Below are positions 16,279 to 22,435 of a DNA stretch of 24,644 nucleotides, piece after piece (the stretch's first letter is position 1; each line of letters starts with the position of its first letter). Below the pieces are notes generated by a model. The model saw nothing but the letters and a program-made list of their open reading frames with translations. It did no database searches and was not told the DNA's origin. The stretch is taken from IMG/VR virus record IMGVR_UViG_3300008120_000289, positions 1-24,644 of that record; one strand, written 5' to 3'. Both the position numbers and the translations under genes were made by a program. The DNA comes from a virus.

Positions 16279-16339
16279 TAATTAAATATATAACAGATAG
16301 TAATTTAATAAATGTTACATTGGGAGATATTTATAGTAT
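16279..16339. promoter_or_regulatory. Divergent intergenic region with TATTTATA and TATATTTA boxes
   Basis: This 61-base gap lies between the minus-strand glycosyltransferase gene and the plus-strand 57-aa gene. On the plus strand TATTTATA (16328-16335) lies four bases before the ATG at 16340, preceded by a purine-rich GGGAGA (16322-16327). On the minus strand TATATTTA lies four bases before the ATG at 16278. No hairpin is seen. Confidence 0.35.
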
Positions 16340-16513
16340 ATGAAATTACTTAAAACAGTATCAAAATTAGTAGAGGAATCTAAAGCTAGATATGAAGAGG
16401 CTTGTGATAGAGGAGTTCCTGAAAAGGAATTGGATAAACTTGAAAAGAATTATAGAGAATCCTTACGACTAATGAGATTAATCAATAAGGATTCCAATCC
16501 TAAGAAAAATTAG
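16340..16513 (+). CDS. Small charged helical protein (57 aa)
   Basis: A plus-strand frame begins at ATG 16340 and ends at TAG 16511-16513, giving MKLLKTVSKLVEESKARYEE onward with a high Lys/Glu/Arg content and a Leu spacing that suggests one or two amphipathic helices. It is the only plus-strand gene in the right-hand tail region. Its stop overlaps the stop of the convergent beta-roll fibre gene by two bases. The surrounding DNA is otherwise non-coding, and its start context (TATTTATA-GTAT-ATG) matches that of the 905-aa tail gene, which supports it as a real gene. The function is unknown. Confidence 0.65.
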   Translation: MKLLKTVSKLVEESKARYEEACDRGVPEKELDKLEKNYRESLRLMRLINKDSNPKKN

Positions 16514-19284
16514 AAAGTACTTCCTGTTACTCTTAACCATTGACCATTAGCCTTCCAATAAAAATGAGTACTATCCCAAGTTATTGAGCCGTCTTCCCCA
16601 ACAGGGTCAGAACTATTTAAAGGTACTGTAGCTAACTTCTTTATTACAAAATCGTTAACGTATGTGGTATAATCGGTTGTTCCTGTTACTCCACTAGCCC
16701 CTAATATAACAATACCTTTATTAGATGAACTAGTTATTATATTTTTTTCACCCCCAATTATTGCAGATTGACTAGATGATATTATATTATTTTCAATTCC
16801 TCCTAATATTGAAGATTGTTCACAGTTATATATTTTAGAGTTTTTAGATGTTATAAACCCGTGGGTTAGAGTATCTCCAGTATTATATTGACCTGAGATT
16901 AAAGTATGTTCGGATTCTAAAGACACGTTACTTTGACCAAAAATCGCTCCGTCAGTACTGTTAATTACAATACTGCCCCTTGAAAAGAGGGACATATATG
17001 ACGACCCGCTCATATTATTGTTCTCGCCAAATACCAAACTAACATTATTAATCGCAATTGTATTATCACGCCCATTAATTATTGTTGTATAATCTGAAAG
17101 GGTTATTGTATTATTTTTTCCGTTTAAAATAAATGAATGTACATTTTCTCCACTAACATTTGTTGTATTTATTTGATTATTATATCCATTCGCGATGAAT
17201 GTAAATTCATTGTTTTTTCCGCCTTCTGAATCATTTATTGTATTTCCAGACCCATTTAATATTGTTGTAAAATTTGAAGTTTGACTTTCACCTGTAATTG
17301 TATTTAAAGAACCTCCTAATATTGTTGCGTATGATGCGTAATGATGAATTGTATTTTGTTTACCTGAACCAATGAAAGAATAAAAATTACTTGGTGAAGT
17401 AATCCCAATTGGGGGGGACGCATTATATATTGTATTATCAATACCACCAACAATCGAAGAAAATTGCGAACCTGAATATATTGTATTTCCACTACCTCCA
17501 CCTATAAATGAATAATTTGCCCCCGCGTTATTAGTATAACCTCCAACATGGGAAGTTCTTCCACTCGCAATTGAATTTTCACCTTGAGCATGGGAAAAAT
17601 CACCATATGTCTTTGTTTCAAGACCTTCAGCATGAGAACCTTCACCATACGTATATGTGTTAACACCTTCCGAATGAGACGCCGGACCTATTGATGTTGT
17701 TTCAAAACCCTCTGAGTGTGAATAGTTTCCAATCGCTCTTGTAAAATAACCTTCAGAGTGGTTGGACGTTGACTTGTAGTTATCTGCAATTGGGTCATAT
17801 AGATTATCTAAATCTGCAACATCACCATAAAAAGAATTTATTGTTGTATCGTCTAATAAAATCTGAGTATTTGTTAATGAACTAAAAGAAACGTTTGATG
17901 AATTAAAGGTATAAACTCCATATGGGTTAATTAATAAAATTTCTCCCGAATAAAAACTTCCTGTAACATTACCATAAACACTATTTAAAGTAATTAATCC
18001 TGATGTTATACCTGTTATTTCAAATCCTCTCCACCCTGTTTTTGAATCATAACCTTCAGAGTGAGAATATTCTCCATACGTTTCGGTAGAATACCCTTCA
18101 GAGTGAGAGTTGTCCCCATAAGCCTCGGTAGATGAACCTTCTGAATGAGAAGCCACTCCATAAGATTTTGTACCACTTCCTTCTGAATGAGAAGATATTC
18201 CATAAGATTTTGTTTCATATCCTTCTGAATGGGAGGCAGCTCCATAAGATTTAGTATATGTCCCCTCAGAATGTGACCCTTCTCCATAAGATATATTTGG
18301 TGGAAATTTAAAATACGAACCTTCTGAATGTGAATTCGGGCCTAACGCCTTATTTTTAAATCCTTCTGAATGAGAATATTTACCTAAAACAGTATTTGCC
18401 GAAAGACTATTTAAATTATTAAAATCAACAACAAATTCACAATCAGTACCGTCCAAGCTATTATCTGTTAGAGTTATTTCAAAGTTTGGACCAATATAAC
18501 TAACGCTGGTATAATTAATCTGATAAATACTAAATGGATTTATAGTTCCAACTAATAATATTCCTGTCGGAGAAAATTCTGACGAATAATCAGTACCGCC
18601 CGTTAATGTAATAATACCAACACCCACTGTATTTGCGGAAACCCCTGAAAACGCTTTAAAACCGGCTTGTGTATTAAATCCTTCCGCATGAGAATATTCT
18701 GATATTGTTGTAGTTCCGCTACCTTCCGTATGTGAATAATCTCCATAAGAATTATTATAAGAACCAAATGACCTTGACATTAATCCTGATGAGTTGGAAT
18801 CGACTGACTGATAAGAATCGTGAAATGTTATTACGTCAGGACATCCATACAAATTGTCAACATAAAAGTCGTTAAAACAATTTGCAGAACTGCTACCAGG
18901 TAAATTAAGGTAAGTGGACGCCGATATCGTGTCCGCGGTTATATTTGTAAAGTTAGCATTCGTTCCACTAATACTATTTGTGGTTATGGTATTTGCGGTT
19001 ATGTTAGTAAAGTTAGCATTCGTTCCACTAATACTATTTGTGGTTATGGTATTTGCGGTTATGTTAGTAAAGTTAGCACTATTACCACTAATATTATTAA
19101 CATTTATTGTTGATGCCGTTAAACCACTAAAGTTTTGACTAACATAGGTTAATACTTGACCCATATTTGCTTTATATGATGAACCAGCAGGATTTCCCTG
19201 TGATATATCTCCAGGTATAACTATATGTAGTAAATCACTACCTGTTACTCCTGATGCTAATGTTCTACTTGTTAAAAATGCCAT
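16510..19284 (-). CDS. Long trimeric tail-fibre protein with YadA-like beta-roll (SHSEG repeats)
   Basis: The 924-aa product starts with a probable attachment domain (about 1-55). Three to four 20-residue repeats (NFTNITANTITTNSISGTNA, about 52-125) follow and suggest a triple beta-helix shaft. A beta-roll of about 16 S-H-S/A-E-G units (about 183-580) resembles the head repeats of trimeric autotransporter adhesins such as YadA. A second array of G-G-x-x-N-T-I units spans about 592-870. The C-terminus DGSITWDSTHFYWKANGQWL resembles the end of many tail fibres. Two related beta-rich domains (about 209-300 and 418-505) interrupt the roll. This is most likely a receptor-binding fibre; trimerisation is inferred from the fold. 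The start is the ATG at 19284. Confidence 0.82.
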   Translation of the reverse strand: MAFLTSRTLASGVTGSDLLHIVIPGDISQGNPAGSSYKANMGQVLTYVSQNFSGLTASTINVNNISGNSANFTNITANTITTNSISGTNANFTNITANTITTNSISGTNANFTNITADTISASTYLNLPGSSSANCFNDFYVDNLYGCPDVITFHDSYQSVDSNSSGLMSRSFGSYNNSYGDYSHTEGSGTTTISEYSHAEGFNTQAGFKAFSGVSANTVGVGIITLTGGTDYSSEFSPTGILLVGTINPFSIYQINYTSVSYIGPNFEITLTDNSLDGTDCEFVVDFNNLNSLSANTVLGKYSHSEGFKNKALGPNSHSEGSYFKFPPNISYGEGSHSEGTYTKSYGAASHSEGYETKSYGISSHSEGSGTKSYGVASHSEGSSTEAYGDNSHSEGYSTETYGEYSHSEGYDSKTGWRGFEITGITSGLITLNSVYGNVTGSFYSGEILLINPYGVYTFNSSNVSFSSLTNTQILLDDTTINSFYGDVADLDNLYDPIADNYKSTSNHSEGYFTRAIGNYSHSEGFETTSIGPASHSEGVNTYTYGEGSHAEGLETKTYGDFSHAQGENSIASGRTSHVGGYTNNAGANYSFIGGGSGNTIYSGSQFSSIVGGIDNTIYNASPPIGITSPSNFYSFIGSGKQNTIHHYASYATILGGSLNTITGESQTSNFTTILNGSGNTINDSEGGKNNEFTFIANGYNNQINTTNVSGENVHSFILNGKNNTITLSDYTTIINGRDNTIAINNVSLVFGENNNMSGSSYMSLFSRGSIVINSTDGAIFGQSNVSLESEHTLISGQYNTGDTLTHGFITSKNSKIYNCEQSSILGGIENNIISSSQSAIIGGEKNIITSSSNKGIVILGASGVTGTTDYTTYVNDFVIKKLATVPLNSSDPVGEDGSITWDSTHFYWKANGQWLRVTGSTF
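18961..19080 (-). repeat. 60-bp tandem direct repeat in the fibre shaft
   Basis: Two adjacent 60-base units (18961-19020 and 19021-19080) differ at a single base near the end. Diverged units of the same 60-base period flank them at about 18901-18960 and 19081-19140. Each encodes a 20-residue shaft repeat. The near identity of two units points to recent duplication or ongoing homogenisation. Confidence 0.9.
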
Positions 19285-19321
19285 ATTATTAATTTTTTAT
19301 ATAAATAGTTTTATTTTTTAA
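19285..19321 (-). promoter_or_regulatory. AT-rich leader of the beta-roll fibre gene
   Basis: This 37-base gap holds TATTTATA on the minus strand (19306-19299), 14 bases before the fibre ATG. No hairpin that would end transcription from the small upstream gene is seen. Confidence 0.3.
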
Positions 19322-19549
19322 TTATGTACAATATTCCACACCAAATCTTGAGCACCCATCACTCGCAACAATTTTAACTCCTACCGCCGGCACGTTTTCA
19401 AATTGTGGAGGTAACGTAATAGTAACTGAAGGTGGTACAGGACTTCCGATAGTTGAAACTAAAATACAATTTTGACCAAGAACATTACATATATAAACTT
19501 GATATGGTTGTGTTAGTCCTGTTATTGATGTTATCTCTAAAGTATTCAT
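19322..19549 (-). CDS. Small virion-associated protein, paralog of the 8039-8257 product
   Basis: The 75-aa product shares the pattern IT.ITG...P..VYIC, a following Cys, V.TI.SP, a PP pair, KIV and a Cys near the end with the 72-aa product of the plus-strand island. It has four to five Cys and a beta-rich look, no signal peptide and no membrane segment. It lies three bases downstream of the SprB-repeat gene and 37 bases upstream of the beta-roll fibre gene. The plus-strand copy also precedes a long fibre gene, so the pairing of small protein and fibre is conserved within this window. An accessory role in tail or fibre assembly is inference. It ends with TAA. Confidence 0.8.
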   Translation of the reverse strand: MNTLEITSITGLTQPYQVYICNVLGQNCILVSTIGSPVPPSVTITLPPQFENVPAVGVKIVASDGCSRFGVEYCT

Positions 19550-19552
19550 AAT

Positions 19553-22435
19553 TTATTGGAAATAGTATGGGTCTCCATCCATGAAGGAATAGTCATCTCC
19601 ATCTTGGAATTCTTTTATTGTGTAATAAGTTGATGTACACCCTGAGCATCCGTTGTAAACTGTTGGTGGTGTCCACGTTACGGTTTGAGCTGACATTGTT
19701 TCCGCAATAACTGAATAACAAATTCCGTCATTAGCCTTTATAACTCCTCCCAAAATTCCGTAACTTTCAGAAGTTTGTACTACCTCTAAATGAGGTATGT
19801 CTCCTGTTGCACTACATACCGAATCGGTAAGATTATAATAAGGATATAATAGATATCTATCATCAAATAAACAGTCAATAACAATATGATTAAATGTGTT
19901 AAATAAAGAGATTACCGAATTCATAGTTAATTGTGTACAACAAGAATCCCATTTTCTTATTGAAAGTCCGTTATAATCCATATAATAGAAACTTAGAGTT
20001 CCGTCTTGATTTTGAACAACCCAATAATATAATCCATTTGGTTCGTAGTAAAACTTAATTGCTTTTTTACCACAATTTTGAACTTCAAATGTAACTCCGC
20101 TAATACAATCTAAATCACATCCTAGTAAATCATAACAATCTTGGATAGATTCTTCTATGTTATCAAATCTAACTGAAAATGCTTCACAACTAGGTGCTGA
20201 AGTTGCCGATGATAAATCTGTTAAATTACCATTAGGTAATGTCCAATAGAAAGTTTCTTCACAACATTCTTGTAATAAGTATTTTTTAAGATTACACTCA
20301 ACACAAGAAATATCATAATTAATTAATAGATTAATACTTACTTTGGAATTATTATAATCAATTTCATCATTAGCACATACTGTTATTATAACTATTTGAT
20401 TATCTCCGGGTTTAACTATAACTTCTTTAATTCCTTCGTATGCTGAAAGCGTATTTCCTAAAAGAGTAAACCATTCTGAATCTGTTGGATAATCTCCTAA
20501 AGTAGTTCCAGTGTAAAAAGGTGCTGTTGTTGTTTCCCCATTTACTGTTACTTCAGCAATAAAAATCGCTTGGTTTAAAACACAATTAACATCATCAATA
20601 GTTAAATCGTGGAATCCTTCCAACAACATTTGTTGTAATCCTTTTTTTCCTAATTCTCCAGTGTTTTCAAAATCAGTATCACAAATATTATAGGTTTGGT
20701 AAGCCCCAAATACATTATATCCTAAAATTGTAACTGATTTTGTTGATGCACATCCAATACTATCTTCAACTGTTAGTGTATAAGTTCCCGCGGTTAAACC
20801 TGTTACTGTTAATTCGGTTTGTCCATTAACATTTGGACTCCAAGTTAACGTGAATGGAGGTTCTCCTTGAGTTATTAACGCCGAAACAATTCCGTTAGTT
20901 CCATTAGTTGGATTTGTTCCGACTAAATTAAAACTAATGTTATTTGAAGGTGAAATTGTAAATAATAATGTTTGTGAACAAAGTGTTGCGTCCGTTACTG
21001 TTGCGGTATAGTTTCCTGATGGTATATTATTAAAAGTATAAGCACTTGTTGGTTCAGTCGATATTAAAGAAATAGGTCCGATGATACTATAATCATATGG
21101 TGAAGTTCCTCCACTAACACCTAATTCTACCGCCCCATTACTTGAGTTACAAGTTGTTCCTGTTGTCGTTCCCGTTAAATTAAATAAAACTGTGTTTGAT
21201 ATTGTGTATGTTTGAGTATAAACACATCCTGGGACTGAAGATGTTTCAATAGTTAATGTGTATGTCCCTGATGGTAAATTATTAAAAATAGTTGACAGTC
21301 CAGTTGTTACTGATTGATTTACACTAACACCTGTTAAAGTATACGTATATAATGCCGGTGCTCCTCCTAAAACAATAGATATTGAACCATCGGTATTATT
21401 ACATAAAGAATCATTAGTTGTTACTGATATAGTGTTAAATAAATTTGGTGTGGATAACGCAATATTAGTATTAAAATTACAAAATCCCGCATCAGTAACT
21501 GTGACAACATAATTACCACTACTTAAACCAGTAAATGTATGACTAGTACTAAAAGTAATGTATGAATCACCGTTAGATAGAAGGTAATAATATGGTGCTG
21601 TTCCTCCTGTTACAGTTATACTTATTTCTCCGTCAGACGCAAAACAACTTGGTGGTGTTGTAAAGTAAGTTCCCAATCCAACTGGTGGCGTTATTGTTAC
21701 CGCAGTTGAGCTCCCAATAGAACACCCAGTATTATCTGTAACTAAAACACTATAAGTTCCTTCAGTTAATCCGGTTGCCGTTTGTCCTGTTTGTCCATTA
21801 GACCAAGAATATGTATATGGTGGATTACCTGTTATCCCTGTTATATAAATCGCTCCAGTATCGTAAGGAGAACAACCCGCATTATTAACAATGTAAAAAC
21901 CATAAGTAAAAGTTGTTGAACTTTTAATAACGCAGGTTTCACTTTTACCCGTACATCCCCCTCCGTCATCCGCAATCACATAATAAGTTCCAGCACTTAA
22001 TGATGGAAATACGTAAGTATTAAAAACTGAATTACCAGATGTTATATATCCTGAAGTATTATCGTATAGATAAAAATTAGCACTACTATAAAAATTAGCG
22101 GTAGACGCTGTTAAAATTCCATTATCACTATTACAAGTTGTATTTTGAATCGCATCAATACTAACACAAGTACCGCTAGAAATTGGGAAACTAATAAATT
22201 GAGTTGTTGGTGGTATACATCCATCGCTAACGGATATTGTATACGTTCCAGCACTTAATCCACTATAAGTGTAAGTTGTCGGACTAGACCCCGATATTGT
22301 TGGTGACGTTACAACCGGTGATACCCATGAAATCGTAAAGTTTGGAGCTCCTGTTATAGATAAACTTATCTCTCCTGAATTTGTATTACTACAATCCCCC
22401 GTTAAACTAATATTATATAAAAAAGGACACGCCAT
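19553..22435 (-). CDS. SprB-repeat adhesin/tail protein with a C-terminal virion domain
   Basis: The 960-aa product carries seven SprB-like repeats in residues 1-565. Each ends in an (A/S/E)G(T/N)Y...V.D..(G)C signature at about 62-73, 148-161, 225-238, 306-319, 389-404, 473-486 and 549-562. GG.PPY.Y.WSNGQTG, typical of this repeat family, is best seen at 203-218. Residues about 608-715 match the C-terminal domain of the neighbouring baseplate-like protein. A Cys-rich C-terminal region follows (about 715-960, ending DDYSFMDGDPYYFQ). SprB repeats occur in Bacteroidetes surface adhesins and are mostly extracellular. Here the gene lies between baseplate and fibre genes, so a host-binding tail component is likely. 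Its ATG overlaps the upstream stop (TAATG). Confidence 0.8.
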   Translation of the reverse strand: MACPFLYNISLTGDCSNTNSGEISLSITGAPNFTISWVSPVVTSPTISGSSPTTYTYSGLSAGTYTISVSDGCIPPTTQFISFPISSGTCVSIDAIQNTTCNSDNGILTASTANFYSSANFYLYDNTSGYITSGNSVFNTYVFPSLSAGTYYVIADDGGGCTGKSETCVIKSSTTFTYGFYIVNNAGCSPYDTGAIYITGITGNPPYTYSWSNGQTGQTATGLTEGTYSVLVTDNTGCSIGSSTAVTITPPVGLGTYFTTPPSCFASDGEISITVTGGTAPYYYLLSNGDSYITFSTSHTFTGLSSGNYVVTVTDAGFCNFNTNIALSTPNLFNTISVTTNDSLCNNTDGSISIVLGGAPALYTYTLTGVSVNQSVTTGLSTIFNNLPSGTYTLTIETSSVPGCVYTQTYTISNTVLFNLTGTTTGTTCNSSNGAVELGVSGGTSPYDYSIIGPISLISTEPTSAYTFNNIPSGNYTATVTDATLCSQTLLFTISPSNNISFNLVGTNPTNGTNGIVSALITQGEPPFTLTWSPNVNGQTELTVTGLTAGTYTLTVEDSIGCASTKSVTILGYNVFGAYQTYNICDTDFENTGELGKKGLQQMLLEGFHDLTIDDVNCVLNQAIFIAEVTVNGETTTAPFYTGTTLGDYPTDSEWFTLLGNTLSAYEGIKEVIVKPGDNQIVIITVCANDEIDYNNSKVSINLLINYDISCVECNLKKYLLQECCEETFYWTLPNGNLTDLSSATSAPSCEAFSVRFDNIEESIQDCYDLLGCDLDCISGVTFEVQNCGKKAIKFYYEPNGLYYWVVQNQDGTLSFYYMDYNGLSIRKWDSCCTQLTMNSVISLFNTFNHIVIDCLFDDRYLLYPYYNLTDSVCSATGDIPHLEVVQTSESYGILGGVIKANDGICYSVIAETMSAQTVTWTPPTVYNGCSGCTSTYYTIKEFQDGDDYSFMDGDPYYFQ
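20290..20605 (-). repeat. Copy A of a virion domain shared with the adjacent baseplate-like protein
   Basis: This encodes about residues 610-715 of the SprB-repeat protein: NCVL, then FYTG, PTDSEW, a VIV strand, a Cys and VSINLLINYDISC. The last 105 residues of the 22435 gene match it in order and spacing (NNCVL, FFTG, PTDETW, VVV, C, VNFKLNMGINFQIYC). It is a protein-level duplication; the DNA is diverged. Confidence 0.7.

Noticed and set aside
18914-19138. Plus-strand hydrophobic repeat ORF
   Set aside because: It is an antisense shadow of the 60-bp fibre repeats, with no promoter or start signal.
18901-19140. CRISPR-like array from regular repeats
   Set aside because: The 60-bp units are contiguous without spacers, stay in frame and encode fibre shaft repeats.
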